Below are positions 32,973-44,339 of a stretch of DNA of 64,000 nucleotides, in pieces. Position 1 is the first letter of the stretch. Each line of letters begins with the position of its first letter. Under the pieces are notes generated by a model. It made no database searches and was not told the origin of the DNA. It saw only the letters and a program-made list of their open reading frames with translations. The DNA is from a methane-oxidizing endosymbiont of Gigantopelta aegis. Its GTDB lineage: Bacteria; Pseudomonadota; Gammaproteobacteria; Methylococcales; Methylomonadaceae. The position numbers and the translations under genes are program-made. Where the stretch lies: assembly GCF_016097405.1 (NCBI RefSeq), contig NZ_JAEHGD010000001.1:1859071-1923070 (forward strand). The letters are read 5' to 3'.

Positions 32973-33284
32973 ATGTCGAATCAAACTATCAGAATCCAAT
33001 TGAAAGCATTTGATCATAAATTAATTGATCAGTCTGCTGGAGAGATAGTAGAGACAGCTAAAAGAACAGGGGCCCAGGTTCTGGGTCCCATTCCACTGCC
33101 TACTAGAAAAGAAAGATTTACGGTATTGATTTCTCCGCATGTGAATAAAGATGCTAGAGATCAATATGAATTAAGAACGTACAAACGCTTGCTAGATATT
33201 GTTGAGCCTACGGATAAAACCGTTGATGCCTTAATGAAGCTAGATCTTGCTGCAGGCGTAGATGTTCAAATTAAGCTGAAATAA
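32973..33284 (+). CDS. rpsJ: Ribosomal protein uS10 (NusE)
   Basis: A 103-residue protein; also the antitermination partner NusE of NusB/NusG. Motif [20 protein letters not shown] at the start. No long leader separates it from tuf (6-base gap), so the E. coli-type L4-controlled S10 leader is absent. Confidence 0.98.
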   Translation: MSNQTIRIQLKAFDHKLIDQSAGEIVETAKRTGAQVLGPIPLPTRKERFTVLISPHVNKDARDQYELRTYKRLLDIVEPTDKTVDALMKLDLAAGVDVQIKLK

Positions 33285-33316
33285 CAGCGAAATAGATAAA
33301 GTTGAGGAATTGGCAG

Positions 33317-33967
33317 ATGTCAATAGGTCTTATTGGTCGTAAACGTGGTATGACCCGAATTTTTGGTGAAGATGGACGATCAGTGCCTGTAACCGTTCTT
33401 CAGATTGAAGCGAACCGAGTGGTTCAAGTTAAAGATCTGGAAAAAGATGGTTATAAAGCGATTCAGGTCGCGGCAGGTGAGAAAAAATCTTCGAAAGTAA
33501 ATAAAGCGATGGCGGGGCATTATGCTGCTGCAAATGTAATGGCCGGTCGTGGTTTATGGGAATTCAGACTGGAAGACGGCGAAGGTGAAGATTTGACAGC
33601 CGGTTCCGAACTGAGTCTCGATATTTTTGAAAAAGGACAGGTTGTTGATGTTCGTGGTGTCAGTATTGGTAAAGGTTTTCAAGGTGGCGTAAAGCGGCAT
33701 AACTTTAGAATGCAGGATGCTACCCATGGTAACTCAATATCGCATAGGGCGCCGGGTTCAATAGGGATGTGTCAAACACCGGGGCGTGTATTCAAGGGTA
33801 AAAAAATGGCAGGTCATATGGGTGCGGTTAAAACAACTATGCATAATCTGACCATTGAAGCAATTGATACTGAAAGAAATCTGATTTTAGTGAAAGGTGC
33901 TGTGCCAGGTCCTAAAGGTGGTGATGTAATGATCACGCCAGCGATAAAAAAACGGAATAAGGGGTAA
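33317..33967 (+). CDS. rplC: Ribosomal protein uL3
   Basis: A 216-residue protein. The frame opens at 33302, but the ATG at 33317 gives the family start [16 protein letters not shown]. The peptidyl-transferase-facing loop [20 protein letters not shown] is present; the Gln methylated by PrmB in E. coli is conserved in that loop (CQTPG). Confidence 0.97.
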   Translation: MSIGLIGRKRGMTRIFGEDGRSVPVTVLQIEANRVVQVKDLEKDGYKAIQVAAGEKKSSKVNKAMAGHYAAANVMAGRGLWEFRLEDGEGEDLTAGSELSLDIFEKGQVVDVRGVSIGKGFQGGVKRHNFRMQDATHGNSISHRAPGSIGMCQTPGRVFKGKKMAGHMGAVKTTMHNLTIEAIDTERNLILVKGAVPGPKGGDVMITPAIKKRNKG

Positions 33968-33973
33968 TTGGCA

Positions 33974-34594
33974 ATGACTTTACAGATTCCTGCATTAAAT
34001 GAAGGTGATTCAGCCTCTGCTGTCGAGGTAGCTGAACAAGTTTTTGGTCAAGATTTTAACGAAACACTGGTTCATCAGCTGGTAGTTGGTTACTTGGCAG
34101 GTGGGCGTGCTGGCACTAAGGCGCAAAAAAACAGGTCAGCTGTAAGTGGTGGCGGCATTAAGCCATGGCGACAAAAAGGGACAGGTCGTGCAAGAGCTGG
34201 TACAATACGCAGTCCACTGTGGCGGACAGGTGGTGTAACTTTTGCAGCTAAACCTCGTTCGTTTGAGCAGAAAATTAATAAGAAGATGTATCGCGCTGGA
34301 ATTCGGTCAATATTATCCGAATTGTTGCGGCAAGATCGTCTGGCTGTCAGTCAAGATATAGAGCCAGCTACGCCGAAAACAAAAGATATGGCGGCTAAAT
34401 TGAAAAATGTAGGCGCTAAAAGGATATTGATAGTTGCAGAGGAGGTGAGTGAAAACTTAGCCCTGGCAACTCGAAACATTCCCTATGTTACAGTGGCAAC
34501 ACCATTAACGGTTGACCCGGTGACACTGGTAGGTGCTGATAAGGTGATAGTAAGTCCTACTGCATTAAAGCAAATTGAGGAGCGTTTGGCATGA
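33974..34594 (+). CDS. rplD: Ribosomal protein uL4
   Basis: A 206-residue protein. A TTG at 33968 is in frame, but the ATG at 33974 is better placed after the AGGGG ribosome-binding site and starts [11 protein letters not shown]. The extended loop [19 protein letters not shown] lies in the exit tunnel. In E. coli L4 represses its own operon; the leader needed for that is not visible here. Confidence 0.96.
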   Translation: MTLQIPALNEGDSASAVEVAEQVFGQDFNETLVHQLVVGYLAGGRAGTKAQKNRSAVSGGGIKPWRQKGTGRARAGTIRSPLWRTGGVTFAAKPRSFEQKINKKMYRAGIRSILSELLRQDRLAVSQDIEPATPKTKDMAAKLKNVGAKRILIVAEEVSENLALATRNIPYVTVATPLTVDPVTLVGADKVIVSPTALKQIEERLA

Positions 34595-34890
34595 GTATAG
34601 AAAGAGTCAAATTAGCCGGTGTGATTCTGGCGCCTATTGTGTCAGAAAAAAGTTCAATTGCTGCAGAGGATAATAACCAATTCGTATTTAGAGTTGAAAA
34701 GTCAGCTAATAAATTACAGGTTAAGAAAGCTGTCGAATTGATGTTTGATGTAGAGGTTGATTCGGTAAGGGTGTTAAATGTAAAAGGTAAGGTCAAACGG
34801 TTTGGTCGTACTTTAGGCAAGCGTTCAGACTGGAAAAAAGCTTACGTCAAGCTGAAAGCAGGTCATGAAATTGATTTTGCATCGGCATAA
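34591..34890 (+). CDS. rplW: Ribosomal protein uL23
   Basis: A 99-residue protein at the tunnel exit, docking site for trigger factor and SRP. Contains [11 protein letters not shown]-type motif ([19 protein letters not shown]) and the [15 protein letters not shown] loop. Overlaps rplD by 4 bases (ATGA). Confidence 0.98.
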   Translation: MSIERVKLAGVILAPIVSEKSSIAAEDNNQFVFRVEKSANKLQVKKAVELMFDVEVDSVRVLNVKGKVKRFGRTLGKRSDWKKAYVKLKAGHEIDFASA

Positions 34891-34925
34891 AACAAGTTAT
34901 TGAGCAATAGGAACGGTAGAGAAGA

Positions 34926-35753
34926 ATGGCTATTCTAAAATCCAAGCCAACATCGCCAGGATCAAGGTTTGTTGTAAGAGTTAAAAATGATGAGTTGCAT
35001 AAAGGAAAGCCTTATGCACCACTGCTGGATAAAAAAAGTAAGACGGGTGGGCGTAATAACCAAGGCAGAATTACGACGCGTCATGTCGGTGGTGGTCATA
35101 AACAGCACTACCGAATTATTGATTTTAAAAGAAACAAAAAAGATATTCCGGCTATTGTCGAGCGGATTGAATATGATCCAAATAGATCAGCGAATATTGC
35201 ACTAATTTTGTATAAAGATGGTGCAAGGCAATATATTATTGCGCCAAAAGGACTTAAGGTCGGGCAGGAAGTTTTATCGGCAGAAGCGACTCCGGTAAAA
35301 ACAGGGAATTGTATGCCCTTGAGAAATATGCCGTTAGGTACCACGATTCACTGTGTAGAATTAAAGCCCGGGAAAGGAGCGCAATTGGCAAGAAGTGCAG
35401 GTACTTCGGCTCAGTTGGTTGCTAAAGAAGGGATGCATGTTACTTTGCGTTTGCGTTCAGGCGAAATGCGTAAAGTGTTGGCAGATTGCCGGGCAGTTGT
35501 TGGTGAGGTTTCGAATTCCGAACATAATCTTATTTCATTAGGTAAAGCGGGTGCTTCACGCTGGAGAGGGGTTCGGCCAACAGTAAGAGGTGTCGCTATG
35601 AACCCAGTTGATCACCCGCATGGTGGTGGTGAAGGTAGAACATCCGGTGGCAGACACCCTGTTTCACCTTGGGGGACTCCGACTAAAGGTTATAAAACGC
35701 GTAAAAATAAACGTACTGATAATATGATTGTCAGACGCCGTAAGCAAAAATAA
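34926..35753 (+). CDS. rplB: Ribosomal protein uL2
   Basis: A 275-residue protein next to the peptidyl-transferase centre. Key C-terminal motif [19 protein letters not shown] with the functionally important His. Starts [15 protein letters not shown]. Confidence 0.98.
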   Translation: MAILKSKPTSPGSRFVVRVKNDELHKGKPYAPLLDKKSKTGGRNNQGRITTRHVGGGHKQHYRIIDFKRNKKDIPAIVERIEYDPNRSANIALILYKDGARQYIIAPKGLKVGQEVLSAEATPVKTGNCMPLRNMPLGTTIHCVELKPGKGAQLARSAGTSAQLVAKEGMHVTLRLRSGEMRKVLADCRAVVGEVSNSEHNLISLGKAGASRWRGVRPTVRGVAMNPVDHPHGGGEGRTSGGRHPVSPWGTPTKGYKTRKNKRTDNMIVRRRKQK

Positions 35754-35763
35754 GAGGTGAAGT

Positions 35764-36036
35764 GTGCCACGTTCAATTAAAAAAGGTCCATTTATTGATC
35801 ATCATCTGCTGAAAAAGGTAGAAGAAGCAGTTAAGACCAATAATCGGAAACCGATTAAAACATGGTCAAGAAGGTCTATGATAAGCCCGGAAATGTTGGG
35901 CTTGACAATTGCAGTACATAATGGTCGTCAGCATGTGCCGGTACTGATCTCAGAAAATATGGTAGGACACAAGTTGGGTGAGTTTGCCCCAACACGAACC
36001 TACAAAGGGCATATTGCCGATAAGAAATCAAGATAA
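35764..36036 (+). CDS. rpsS: Ribosomal protein uS19
   Basis: A 90-residue small-subunit head protein with a GTG start (GTGCCACGTTCA, preceded by AGAGGTGA). Motif [18 protein letters not shown] and the C-terminal [12 protein letters not shown]. Confidence 0.98.
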   Translation: MPRSIKKGPFIDHHLLKKVEEAVKTNNRKPIKTWSRRSMISPEMLGLTIAVHNGRQHVPVLISENMVGHKLGEFAPTRTYKGHIADKKSR

Positions 36037-36045
36037 GGTGCAGTG

Positions 36046-36381
36046 ATGGAAATATCAGCAAAGTTAAAAAATGCTCCGCTGTCTGCTCAAAAAGCGAGAT
36101 TAGTTGGTGATCAAATACGTGGTTTGCCTGTTGAGAAGGCATTGAACATCTTGCAGTTTAGCTCGAAGAAAGCGGCTGGGATCATGAAAAAAGTATTGGA
36201 ATCTGCTATTTCCAATGCTGAGCACAACGAAAGTGCAGATATAGACGAATTGGTCGTGTCTACTGTGTATGTGGATGAGGCGAGTACGTTAAAAAGAATC
36301 AGAGCGAGAGCAAAAGGTCGTGCAAACCACATTCTGAAAAGAACGTGCCATATAACAATTAAAGTAGCAGAATACGAGTAG
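36046..36381 (+). CDS. rplV: Ribosomal protein uL22
   Basis: A 111-residue exit-tunnel protein. A GTG lies directly before the ATG (GTGATG); the ATG at 36046 is 5 bases from AAGGTG and gives the normal start [20 protein letters not shown]. The beta-hairpin ERYVDEAS-like region ([19 protein letters not shown]) that lines the tunnel is intact. Confidence 0.96.
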   Translation: MEISAKLKNAPLSAQKARLVGDQIRGLPVEKALNILQFSSKKAAGIMKKVLESAISNAEHNESADIDELVVSTVYVDEASTLKRIRARAKGRANHILKRTCHITIKVAEYE

Positions 36382-36390
36382 AGGCAAAAA

Positions 36391-37062
36391 ATGGGTCAGA
36401 AAGTACATCCTACAGGCATTCGTCTTGGTATTGTAAAAGACTGGACATCAAGATGGTATGCAAATAGCCAGAACTATCCAGTATTTCTGTTACAAGATTT
36501 AAAAGTGCGTGAGTATATTCAAGAAAAATTAGCGCATGCATCGGTTAGTCGGATCCAAATAAACCGTCCGGGCACTAATGCGCATATAACCGTACATACT
36601 GCGCGGCCAGGTATTGTTATCGGAAAAAAAGGTGAAGATATCGATAAAATGCGGCAGGTAGTGTCCAAAATGATGGGTATGCCTGTGCAAATGAATGTCG
36701 AAGAAATCAGAAAGCCTGAGCTTGATGCGAAATTAGTAGCAGAAAGCATTGCACAGCAGCTGGAAAAAAGAATTATGTATCGTCGGGCAATGAAGCGTGC
36801 GGTGACAAATACAATGAGACTCGGCGCTGAAGGGATAAAGATTAATGTTGCTGGTCGGTTAAATGGGGCAGAAATTGCGCGTGGCGAATGGTATCGCGAA
36901 GGTCGTGTTCCATTGCATACATTGCGTGCAGATATTGACTATGGGACTGCGGAAGCAAATACAACATACGGGATCATTGGCATTAAAGTCTGGATCTTTA
37001 AAGGTGAAGTATTTGATTCTGATGCAGTTAATGCATCAACTGGCAGTGTTTCTAAAAAATAG
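36391..37062 (+). CDS. rpsC: Ribosomal protein uS3
   Basis: A 223-residue protein of the mRNA entry tunnel. KH domain motif [13 protein letters not shown] near residue 77; the C-terminal domain has [20 protein letters not shown]. Start [14 protein letters not shown]. Confidence 0.98.
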   Translation: MGQKVHPTGIRLGIVKDWTSRWYANSQNYPVFLLQDLKVREYIQEKLAHASVSRIQINRPGTNAHITVHTARPGIVIGKKGEDIDKMRQVVSKMMGMPVQMNVEEIRKPELDAKLVAESIAQQLEKRIMYRRAMKRAVTNTMRLGAEGIKINVAGRLNGAEIARGEWYREGRVPLHTLRADIDYGTAEANTTYGIIGIKVWIFKGEVFDSDAVNASTGSVSKK

Positions 37063-37078
37063 TTGAAGGAAAAATAAG

Positions 37079-37492
37079 ATGCTTCAGCCTAAAAGAACAA
37101 AATTCCGCAAACAGCATAAAGGTAGAAATACCGGTATCGCTGTGCGTGGCTCATCAGTAAGTTTTGGCGAGTATGGTCTAAAAGCTACAACTCGTGGTAG
37201 AATTACTGCCCGCCAAATTGAGGCGGCTCGTAGAGCGATAACGCGACATGTAAAACGGGGTGGTAAAATTTGGATTCGTATCTTCCCAGATAAGCCAATT
37301 ACCAAAAAACCACTAGAAGTTAGAATGGGTAAAGGTAAAGGTAGTGTAGAATACTGGGTTGCCCAAATCAAACCAGGCACAATGTTATATGAAATTCAGG
37401 GTGTCCCTGAAGAGTTGGCGCGAGAAGCTTTTAAATTAGCAGCAGCCAAATTGCCTGTAAAAACAACTTTTGCAGTACGGACAATAATGTAA
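37079..37492 (+). CDS. rplP: Ribosomal protein uL16
   Basis: A 137-residue protein near the A-site tRNA elbow. Start [17 protein letters not shown]; the loop with the hydroxylatable Arg region ([19 protein letters not shown]) is present. Stop overlaps the rpmC start by one base (TAATG). Confidence 0.98.
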   Translation: MLQPKRTKFRKQHKGRNTGIAVRGSSVSFGEYGLKATTRGRITARQIEAARRAITRHVKRGGKIWIRIFPDKPITKKPLEVRMGKGKGSVEYWVAQIKPGTMLYEIQGVPEELAREAFKLAAAKLPVKTTFAVRTIM

Positions 37493-37689
37493 TGAATGCA
37501 AGTGAATTACGTCAAAAGACGAAAGAAGAATTAAATTCAATGTTATTGGATTTATCGCGTGAACAATTTAACTTGAAAATGCAAAAGGCGACAGGGCAGT
37601 TGTCCAAGCCTGATCAAGTTAAGAAAGTAAGGCGCGATATAGCCCGTATTCATACGATATTAAGAGAGATGGCGAGTACAGCATCATGA
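37492..37689 (+). CDS. rpmC: Ribosomal protein uL29
   Basis: A 65-residue two-helix protein at the tunnel exit ([20 protein letters not shown]). Coupled at both ends: 1-base overlap with rplP and 4-base overlap with rpsQ. Confidence 0.97.
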   Translation: MNASELRQKTKEELNSMLLDLSREQFNLKMQKATGQLSKPDQVKKVRRDIARIHTILREMASTAS

Positions 37690-37946
37690 CAGAAAAAAGT
37701 GAAAAATTACGTACTGTAGTTGGGCGTGTGATCAGCAATAAGATGGACAAGACAGCATCGGTTCTAGTTGAGCGACGCGTAAAGCATCCTGTTTATGGAA
37801 AAATTATCAAGCGTTCAACTAAACTCTTAGTACATGATGAAAACAATATTTGTAAAGAAGGTGATGTTGTAACCATCACATCAAGCAAGCCATTTTCTAA
37901 GCGGAAATCGTTTCGTTTGGTTGACGTTGTTGAAAGTGCTAAATAG
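37686..37946 (+). CDS. rpsQ: Ribosomal protein uS17
   Basis: An 86-residue OB-fold protein, early binder of the 16S 5' domain. Motif [20 protein letters not shown] and [14 protein letters not shown]. Last gene of the S10 set. Confidence 0.98.
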   Translation: MTEKSEKLRTVVGRVISNKMDKTASVLVERRVKHPVYGKIIKRSTKLLVHDENNICKEGDVVTITSSKPFSKRKSFRLVDVVESAK

Positions 37947-37985
37947 AAGCATTCAAGATTAAACAATTTAAGTTGGGAATTTAAA

Positions 37986-38354
37986 ATGATTCAGATGCAA
38001 ACTAACCTTGACGTAGCCGATAATAGTGGCGCAAAAAGGGTCATGTGTATCAAAGTATTAGGCGGGTCGCATAGACGTTACGCCGGTATTGGGGATATTA
38101 TTAAGGTCAGTGTTAAAGATGCAATGCCTCGCGGACGCGTAAAAAAAGGTGAGGTTTATAATGCATTGGTCGTGAGAACAAAAAAAGGTGTTCGTAGACC
38201 CGATGGTTCGGTAATTCGTTTTGATGGAAACGCCGCTGTGATTTTAAATACCCAATTACAACCATTAGGTACAAGGATTTTTGGGCCTGTTACTCGTGAA
38301 TTGCGCGGAGATAAGTTCATGAAAATTATCTCGTTAGCCCCTGAAGTGTTGTAA
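37986..38354 (+). CDS. rplN: Ribosomal protein uL14
   Basis: A 122-residue protein. Motif [20 protein letters not shown] and the C-terminal [23 protein letters not shown]. First gene of the spc set; 39-base gap from rpsQ with no clear promoter. Confidence 0.98.
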   Translation: MIQMQTNLDVADNSGAKRVMCIKVLGGSHRRYAGIGDIIKVSVKDAMPRGRVKKGEVYNALVVRTKKGVRRPDGSVIRFDGNAAVILNTQLQPLGTRIFGPVTRELRGDKFMKIISLAPEVL

Positions 38355-38367
38355 GGAAGGTTCAAAA

Positions 38368-38688
38368 ATGCAAAAAATTAAACAAGGCGATGAGGTCATC
38401 GTACTCACAGGAAAAGATAAAGGGAAGCAGGGAAAGGTAACTAAAATTTTTAATGAAAAAAATAAAGTTTTAGTACAAGGCGTTAATGTCGCCAAAAAGC
38501 ATCAGCGTGGAAATCCAAATGCTGGAGTAGCGGGTGGTATTATCGAAAAAGAAATGCCAATCCATATTTCAAATGTCGCACTTTATAATCCTGAGACACA
38601 GAAAGCTGATCGTGTAGGATTCAAGTTTCTGGAAGACGGTAAAAAAGTTAGATATTTTAAGTCGACAAACGAAGTTGTTGATGCGTAA
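38368..38688 (+). CDS. rplX: Ribosomal protein uL24
   Basis: A 106-residue KOW-domain assembly initiator of the 50S subunit ([20 protein letters not shown]). Confidence 0.98.
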   Translation: MQKIKQGDEVIVLTGKDKGKQGKVTKIFNEKNKVLVQGVNVAKKHQRGNPNAGVAGGIIEKEMPIHISNVALYNPETQKADRVGFKFLEDGKKVRYFKSTNEVVDA

Positions 38689-38697
38689 GGAAGAGAG

Positions 38698-39237
38698 ATG
38701 GCCAGATTAGAAACCGAATATAAAGAAAAAATTATCCCTGCGCTAAAAGAGCAGTTTGGATACAAGTCCGTGATGGAAGTTCCCAAGATAACCAAAATTA
38801 CTCTTAATATGGGTGTAGGTGAAGCTGTCGCAGATAAAAAAGTATTGCAAGCCGCCTTATCCGATATGGAAAAAATCGCAGGACAAAAGCCGATTATTAC
38901 CTTAGCCAGAAAATCAATTGCAGGATTTAAAATTCGCGATGATATGGCAATAGGATGTAAAGTAACTCTACGTCGAGAAAGAATGTATGAATTCTTCGAT
39001 AGGCTGGTGAGTATCTCAATTCCACGGATACGAGATTTTCGTGGAATGAGCCCTAAAAGCTTTGATGGGCGTGGAAATTATTCAATGGGTATCAAAGAAC
39101 AAATCATTTTCCCTGAAATTGATTACGATAAAATTGATACGCTAAGAGGTTTGGATATTTCCATTACAACAACGGCTAGAACCGATGAAGAAGGTTTGGC
39201 TTTGTTAAAGCTTTTCAAATTTCCATTTAAGAACTAA
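38698..39237 (+). CDS. rplE: Ribosomal protein uL5
   Basis: A 179-residue 5S-rRNA-binding protein. Motifs [15 protein letters not shown] and [20 protein letters not shown]. Confidence 0.98.
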   Translation: MARLETEYKEKIIPALKEQFGYKSVMEVPKITKITLNMGVGEAVADKKVLQAALSDMEKIAGQKPIITLARKSIAGFKIRDDMAIGCKVTLRRERMYEFFDRLVSISIPRIRDFRGMSPKSFDGRGNYSMGIKEQIIFPEIDYDKIDTLRGLDISITTTARTDEEGLALLKLFKFPFKN

Positions 39238-39247
39238 AGGGCGGAAA

Positions 39248-39553
39248 ATGGCTAAAAAATCGATGATTGCACGAGAAAATAAACGTGCAAAATTAGTCCT
39301 CAAATATGAACAGAAAAGAAGGGCGCTGAAAGAAATTATCAGAGATCCAAATTCATCATTTGAAGACAAAGAAGCAGCTCAGTTACAACTTCAAAAGCTA
39401 CCGCGTGATTCGAGTCGATGCAGACAGAGAAACCGTTGTAATTTGACGGGGCGTCCGCATGGATATTACCGGAAATTTGGTCTTAGTCGAAATAAATTAA
39501 GAGAAGCGACAATGCGCGGTGATGTTCCGGGCTTGACAAAAGCAAGCTGGTAA
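39248..39553 (+). CDS. rpsN: Ribosomal protein uS14 (zinc-free form)
   Basis: A 101-residue protein of the long C-minus type: the CxxC zinc pairs are absent and it ends [22 protein letters not shown]...KASW. This is the usual type in gammaproteobacteria. Confidence 0.98.
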   Translation: MAKKSMIARENKRAKLVLKYEQKRRALKEIIRDPNSSFEDKEAAQLQLQKLPRDSSRCRQRNRCNLTGRPHGYYRKFGLSRNKLREATMRGDVPGLTKASW

Positions 39554-39577
39554 TGGAACAGGTTTTGGAGATATAAA

Positions 39578-39973
39578 ATGAGTATGAGTGATCCAATTGC
39601 AGATATGCTGACCCGGATAAGAAATGGTCAGTCTGCGGGAAAGAAAAGTGTTAAATTGCCTTCGTCAAAATTAAAAGTTGCTATTGCAAAAGTATTAAAG
39701 GAAGAAGGTTACATTGCCGATTATTCGACAGAAACGAATGGTAGTCACACTCAGATGACTATCGATTTAAAATATTATGATGGCAAGCCTGTCATTGAAC
39801 AGGTGAAGCGGGTAAGTCGCCCGGGTTTACGAATTTATAAATCAAAAGATGAATTACCTAAAGTATTGGGTGGTTTAGGGATCGCTATTGTTTCTACATC
39901 AAGTGGTGTAATGACGGATCGTGCGGCACGCGCAATTGGTCATGGCGGTGAAGTTATTTGTACGGTTTGCTAA
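39578..39973 (+). CDS. rpsH: Ribosomal protein uS8
   Basis: A 131-residue protein, start [18 protein letters not shown] as in E. coli (MSMQDPIADML). In E. coli S8 represses the spc operon at rplE; whether this site exists here was not assessed. The C-terminal [19 protein letters not shown] is conserved. Confidence 0.98.
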   Translation: MSMSDPIADMLTRIRNGQSAGKKSVKLPSSKLKVAIAKVLKEEGYIADYSTETNGSHTQMTIDLKYYDGKPVIEQVKRVSRPGLRIYKSKDELPKVLGGLGIAIVSTSSGVMTDRAARAIGHGGEVICTVC

Positions 39974-39988
39974 AGGGAGTTTGTCATA

Positions 39989-40522
39989 ATGTCTAGAATA
40001 GCAAATGCACCCATAAATGTTCCATCAGGCGTTGAAATAAAAGTCGATCAAGACAATGTTGTTGTCAAAGGTAAAGGCGGTGAAATGTCCTTTAACCTCT
40101 ATCAAGGCGTCAGTGTAGAAGTCGATGGAAATGTGATTCGGGTGAAATGGGATGATGCAGTAAAAAATTCCAGAGCCCAGGCAGGAACGGCCAGGTCATG
40201 TATTAACAATATGGTGACAGGTGTTTCTGAAGGATTTCAGAAAAAATTAGTTTTGATTGGGGTTGGGTATAGGGCGCAAGTTCAAGGAAAAAAATTAACA
40301 TTATCGTTAGGCTTTTCCAATCCAGTTGAATATATGATTCCTGAAGGAATTACCATTGAAGCTCCTAGTCAGACTGAATTAGTGGTCAAAGGGGCTGATA
40401 AACAACAGGTTGGTCAGGTTGCAGCAGAAATCCGAGCTTTCCGTCCACCAGAGCCTTATAAAGGTAAAGGTGTGCGCTATGCTGATGAATATGTCGCAAG
40501 AAAAGAAGCCAAAAAGAAGTAG
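39989..40522 (+). CDS. rplF: Ribosomal protein uL6
   Basis: A 177-residue two-domain protein. Conserved LIGVGYRAQVQGKKLTLSLG and PPEPYKGKGVRYADE. Confidence 0.98.
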   Translation: MSRIANAPINVPSGVEIKVDQDNVVVKGKGGEMSFNLYQGVSVEVDGNVIRVKWDDAVKNSRAQAGTARSCINNMVTGVSEGFQKKLVLIGVGYRAQVQGKKLTLSLGFSNPVEYMIPEGITIEAPSQTELVVKGADKQQVGQVAAEIRAFRPPEPYKGKGVRYADEYVARKEAKKK

Positions 40523-40530
40523 GTTAAGTA

Positions 40531-40884
40531 ATGGATAAGAAAGCATCACGTTTGAAACGCGCTTTAAGACAGCGTTGTAAAATAAAACAATTAGGTGTCA
40601 ATAAGTTAACAGTGCATAAAACAGCTAAACATATTTATGCACAAGTTATTACCGTTGATGGTACTGCGACATTGGCTAGCGCTTCAACCACTCAAGCCGA
40701 TATAAAAAATTCTGTAAACTATACAGGAAATAAAGAGGCAGCTGCTGCGGTTGGGAAAATGATTGCTGAAAGAGCAATCGCGGCGGGTGTTACTAATGTA
40801 GCATTCGATCGTTCAGGGTTTAAATATCATGGTCGTGTTAAGGCATTGGCAGATGCTGCACGTGAAGCTGGTTTGAAGTTCTAG
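40531..40884 (+). CDS. rplR: Ribosomal protein uL18
   Basis: A 117-residue 5S-rRNA-binding protein. Motif [26 protein letters not shown] at the C-terminus. Confidence 0.98.
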   Translation: MDKKASRLKRALRQRCKIKQLGVNKLTVHKTAKHIYAQVITVDGTATLASASTTQADIKNSVNYTGNKEAAAAVGKMIAERAIAAGVTNVAFDRSGFKYHGRVKALADAAREAGLKF

Positions 40885-40894
40885 GGGTATAAAA

Positions 40895-41401
40895 ATGGCA
40901 ACAGCACCATCTCAAGGTAGTAGCGACGGATTAAAAGAAAAATTAGTTTCTGTTAGGCGTGTAGCAAAAGTAGTTAAAGGCGGTCGTGTTTTTGGTTTTA
41001 CGGCTTTAACAGTGGTCGGCGACGGGCAAGGCCGCGTTGGATATGGCGTTTGTAAGGCAAGGGAAGTTCCCATTGCAATACAAAAGTCGTTGGAGCAAGC
41101 GCGAAAAAATATGCGTACCGTCGCTCTAAAAGACGATACATTGCAATATACAGTTGTATCGAATACTGGTGCGGCAAAAGTCTATATGCAGCCTGCGTCT
41201 GAGGGTACTGGAATAATAGCCGGAGGCGCAATGCGTGCAGTATTTGAAGTCGTTGGTGTTCATAATGTATTGGCTAAATGTATTGGAACGAATAACCCTA
41301 TAAATGTCGTCAGGGCTACAATAGAAGGGCTTTCAGGAATGCATGATGCTAAAACTATTGCCGCTAAGCGTGGTTTAACAGTCGAAGAAATTACTGGGTA
41401 A
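40895..41401 (+). CDS. rpsE: Ribosomal protein uS5
   Basis: A 168-residue protein with an S5 double-stranded RNA-binding domain ([22 protein letters not shown]) and the VKAREVP-like loop ([21 protein letters not shown]). Confidence 0.98.
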   Translation: MATAPSQGSSDGLKEKLVSVRRVAKVVKGGRVFGFTALTVVGDGQGRVGYGVCKAREVPIAIQKSLEQARKNMRTVALKDDTLQYTVVSNTGAAKVYMQPASEGTGIIAGGAMRAVFEVVGVHNVLAKCIGTNNPINVVRATIEGLSGMHDAKTIAAKRGLTVEEITG

Positions 41402-41406
41402 CAATC

Positions 41407-41592
41407 ATGGCTGATAAAAAATTAAGCTTAACCATGACCAAAAGTAAAATTGGTCGACTCAAAAGCCATCAAGCCTGTTTGAAAGGTTTGGGCTTGAAAA
41501 GAATTCATCAAACTGTTGAGGTGATTGATACGCCAGAAAATAGAGGGATGATTAATAAAATCGCTTACATGTTAAAAGTTGAGGAAGTCTAA
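41407..41592 (+). CDS. rpmD: Ribosomal protein uL30
   Basis: A 61-residue protein ([25 protein letters not shown]). Stop overlaps rplO start by one base (TAATG). Confidence 0.97.
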   Translation: MADKKLSLTMTKSKIGRLKSHQACLKGLGLKRIHQTVEVIDTPENRGMINKIAYMLKVEEV

Positions 41593-42026
41593 TGTATTTA
41601 AACACTATACAATCAGCTTATGGGTCTAGAAAGGATCGCAAACGTGTAGGCCGAGGCATCGGGTCCACATTGGGTAAAACTTGTGGAAGAGGTCATAAAG
41701 GGCAGAAATCGCGTAGTGGTGGTTTTCATAAAGTTGGTTTTGAAGGTGGGCAGATGCCTTTGCAGCGGCGGTTGCCCAAAGTCGGCTTTACCTCGCGAAA
41801 GAAAAAATATTACGCTGAAATTCGCCTTAATGAGTTGATGAAAATTTCAAGCGAGATTGTTGATTTGACAGCGTTGATAGAGGCTGATTTAGTTCCCGCT
41901 TTTACAAAAAAAGTAAAAGTCATTAAGTCAGGCGAAATAACTAAACCGGTTACAGTGAAAGGTTTGTTTGTAACGGCAGGGGCAAAACAATCAATTGAAG
42001 CTGTTGGTGGAAAGGTAGAGGAATAA
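41592..42026 (+). CDS. rplO: Ribosomal protein uL15
   Basis: A 144-residue protein with the Gly-rich N-terminal extension ([21 protein letters not shown]). Normally placed just before secY, as here. Confidence 0.98.
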   Translation: MYLNTIQSAYGSRKDRKRVGRGIGSTLGKTCGRGHKGQKSRSGGFHKVGFEGGQMPLQRRLPKVGFTSRKKKYYAEIRLNELMKISSEIVDLTALIEADLVPAFTKKVKVIKSGEITKPVTVKGLFVTAGAKQSIEAVGGKVEE

Positions 42027-42027
42027 C

Positions 42028-43350
42028 GTGAGTACTTCAAGAGCTGAAATGGCAAGTAAAATGAGTGGATTTTCAGAACTGAAGACACGGTTGCTTTTTG
42101 TTCTTGGAGCATTCTTCGTTTACCGGGTTGGAGCGCATATACCAGTACCTGGAATTGATCCGAAAGCACTTGCAGTTATGTTTGAACAGCAAAGCGGCTC
42201 AATTTTAGATATGTTTAATATGTTCTCGGGCGGCGCATTAATGCGGCTGAGTTTGTTTGCATTGGGTATTATGCCTTATATTTCAGCATCAATTATCATG
42301 CAGTTAATGACGGTTGTGGTGCCGCAGTTTGAACAATTAAAGAAGGAAGGGGAGTCAGGACGCCGTAAAATTTCCCAGTATACTCGGTATGGAACTGTCT
42401 TTCTTGCAACATTTCAAGCCATTGGTATTTCGATCGCATTACAAAATCAGACGGCAGGTGGATTAGCTGTTGTTATCAGCCCAGGTCTCAGTTTTATTGT
42501 TATTACAACGATTACGCTGGTAACAGGAACAATTTTTCTGATGTGGCTTGGTGAGCAGGTTACTGAACGTGGCATTGGTAATGGTATATCGTTGATAATC
42601 TTTGCAGGTATCGTTTCAGGGTTACCTTCTGCGATTGGAGGTACATTGGAACTGGCACGCACGGGCGAAATGAACAGTGCGTTTATCGTTTTATTGTTCT
42701 TGGTTGCGATTGCAGTGACCGCATTGGTTGTATTTGTTGAGCGAGGACAGCGGCGGATTATTATTCAATATCCTAAGCGTCAACAGGGGCGTAAAATGTA
42801 TGCTGGCCAAAGTAGCTTTCTGCCTCTTAAATTAAATATGGCAGGGGTTATTCCACCGATTTTTGCATCAAGCATTATATTGTTTCCGGCGACCATTGCA
42901 GGCTGGTTTGGGAATGCGGAAGGCTTTGGATGGCTGCAGGATATCTCGACAATCTTGTCGCCAGGGCAGCCTGTTTATGTTTTATGTTATGCGGCAGCAA
43001 TCGTCTTCTTCTGTTTCTTTTATACGGCGTTAGTATTTAATTCTAAAGAAACAGCCGATAATTTAAAAAAATCGGGTGCATTTTTGCCTGGTATTAGACC
43101 AGGGGCGCAGACTGCGGCTTATATTGATAAAGTTTTAACGAGATTGACATTTGTCGGCGCCTTTTACATAACATTAGTTTGCTTGTTGCCAGAATTTTTA
43201 ATCGTCTATTGGAATGTCCCATTTTATTTTGGTGGAACATCATTATTAATCATAGTTGTTGTTGTCATGGATTTTATTTCGCAAATGCAGACGCATTTGA
43301 TGTCGCAGCAATATGAAGGGTTAATGAAGAAAGCCAAGCTGAAAAAATAA
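42028..43350 (+). CDS. secY: SecY, preprotein translocase channel
   Basis: A 440-residue inner-membrane protein with about ten hydrophobic segments; GTG start one base after the rplO stop. Typical motifs: [14 protein letters not shown] near residue 33 and [10 protein letters not shown]-like [14 protein letters not shown] near residue 83. It forms the SecYEG channel with secE (16854) of this window. Confidence 0.98.
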   Translation: MSTSRAEMASKMSGFSELKTRLLFVLGAFFVYRVGAHIPVPGIDPKALAVMFEQQSGSILDMFNMFSGGALMRLSLFALGIMPYISASIIMQLMTVVVPQFEQLKKEGESGRRKISQYTRYGTVFLATFQAIGISIALQNQTAGGLAVVISPGLSFIVITTITLVTGTIFLMWLGEQVTERGIGNGISLIIFAGIVSGLPSAIGGTLELARTGEMNSAFIVLLFLVAIAVTALVVFVERGQRRIIIQYPKRQQGRKMYAGQSSFLPLKLNMAGVIPPIFASSIILFPATIAGWFGNAEGFGWLQDISTILSPGQPVYVLCYAAAIVFFCFFYTALVFNSKETADNLKKSGAFLPGIRPGAQTAAYIDKVLTRLTFVGAFYITLVCLLPEFLIVYWNVPFYFGGTSLLIIVVVVMDFISQMQTHLMSQQYEGLMKKAKLKK

Positions 43351-43364
43351 TTGGAGTATGAGCT

Positions 43365-43478
43365 GTGAAAGTAAGAGCGTCAGTTAAAAAAATATGTAGA
43401 AATTGTAAGGTTATCAAGCGAAAAGGTATTGTTCGGGTTATTTGTAAAGATGCCCGACATAAACAACGTCAAGGATAA
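43365..43478 (+). CDS. rpmJ: Ribosomal protein bL36
   Basis: A 37-residue protein too short for many gene callers. GTG start at 43365 after GGAG; the product starts [16 protein letters not shown] and ends ARHKQRQG, aligning with E. coli L36 (38 aa). The zinc ligands are present (Cys11, Cys14, Cys27 and a C-terminal His), so this is the zinc-binding form. Located between secY and rpsM as usual. Confidence 0.96.
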   Translation: MKVRASVKKICRNCKVIKRKGIVRVICKDARHKQRQG

Positions 43479-43485
43479 TATTTTG

Positions 43486-43514
43486 TTGCGCTGGATTTGT
43501 CGAAATGCTATAAT
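43486..43514 (+). promoter_or_regulatory. Promoter of the alpha operon (rpsM-rplQ)
   Basis: TTGCGC (43486-43491) and a consensus TATAAT (43509-43514) with 17-base spacing and an extended -10 TG (ATGCTATAAT). It gives rpsM, rpsK, rpsD, rpoA and rplQ their own promoter in addition to read-through from the spc set. Predicted leader about 35 bases. Confidence 0.78.
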
Positions 43515-43554
43515 TCTGCGCTTAACTTCAGAGTACTGTAGTAGGAGTATCTAG

Positions 43555-43911
43555 ATGGCACGTATTGCCGGAATTAATGTCGCTGATCATAAACATGCGG
43601 AAATCGCATTGACAGCTATTTATGGTGTTGGCCGCCAGACAGCACGAAAAATTTGTCAAGAAGTTGGTATCGAACCATCGGTAAAAATAAAAGACTTGGC
43701 AGAAGATCAATTGGAGTCAATCCGTAAGGTGATTTCTGGTATGACGGTTGAAGGCGACTTGCGTAGAGAAGTCTCCATGAACATCAAGAGATTGATGGAT
43801 TTGGGGTGCTATCGTGGTATCCGACATAGAAGAGGTTTGCCTTTAAGAGGCCAAAGAACACGTACAAATGCACGTACGCGTAAAGGTCCACGTAAACCGA
43901 TAAGAAAATAA
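43555..43911 (+). CDS. rpsM: Ribosomal protein uS13
   Basis: A 118-residue small-subunit head protein contacting P-site tRNA. Start [20 protein letters not shown]-terminal [17 protein letters not shown]. Confidence 0.98.
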   Translation: MARIAGINVADHKHAEIALTAIYGVGRQTARKICQEVGIEPSVKIKDLAEDQLESIRKVISGMTVEGDLRREVSMNIKRLMDLGCYRGIRHRRGLPLRGQRTRTNARTRKGPRKPIRK

Positions 43912-43931
43912 GATATTCTGGAACTTAAGCA

Positions 43932-44318
43932 ATGGCATCACAAAACAGATCAAAAAAACGCGTTAAAAAAACAGTGGCAGACGGGATTGCGCACGTACAT
44001 GCTTCCTTTAACAACACTATTATTACGATAACAGATCGTAAAGGCAATGCTTTATCTTGGGCGACATCTGGAGGGTCAGGTTTTCGCGGGTCAAGAAAAA
44101 GTACGCCTTTTGCGGCGCAGGTAGCTGCTGAAAAAGCAGGGCAGGTTGCGCGTGATTTCGGTATGAAAAATCTTGAAGTTATGATTAAGGGTCCTGGTCC
44201 AGGTCGTGAATCTGCTGTTCGGGCATTAAATAATCTCGGCTTTAAGATTTCCAATATTGTTGATGTGACTCCGATACCTCACAACGGATGTCGTCCACCT
44301 AAGAAACGTCGCGTATAA
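43932..44318 (+). CDS. rpsK: Ribosomal protein uS11
   Basis: A 128-residue platform protein. Conserved [20 protein letters not shown] and the C-terminal [15 protein letters not shown]. Confidence 0.98.
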   Translation: MASQNRSKKRVKKTVADGIAHVHASFNNTIITITDRKGNALSWATSGGSGFRGSRKSTPFAAQVAAEKAGQVARDFGMKNLEVMIKGPGPGRESAVRALNNLGFKISNIVDVTPIPHNGCRPPKKRRV

Positions 44319-44339
44319 AAAGTTTTCGGAGTAATAAAA

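Noticed and set aside
33968-33976. TTG start for rplD at 33968
   Set aside because: It would sit 3 bases from the ribosome-binding site; the ATG at 33974 has proper spacing and the usual protein length.
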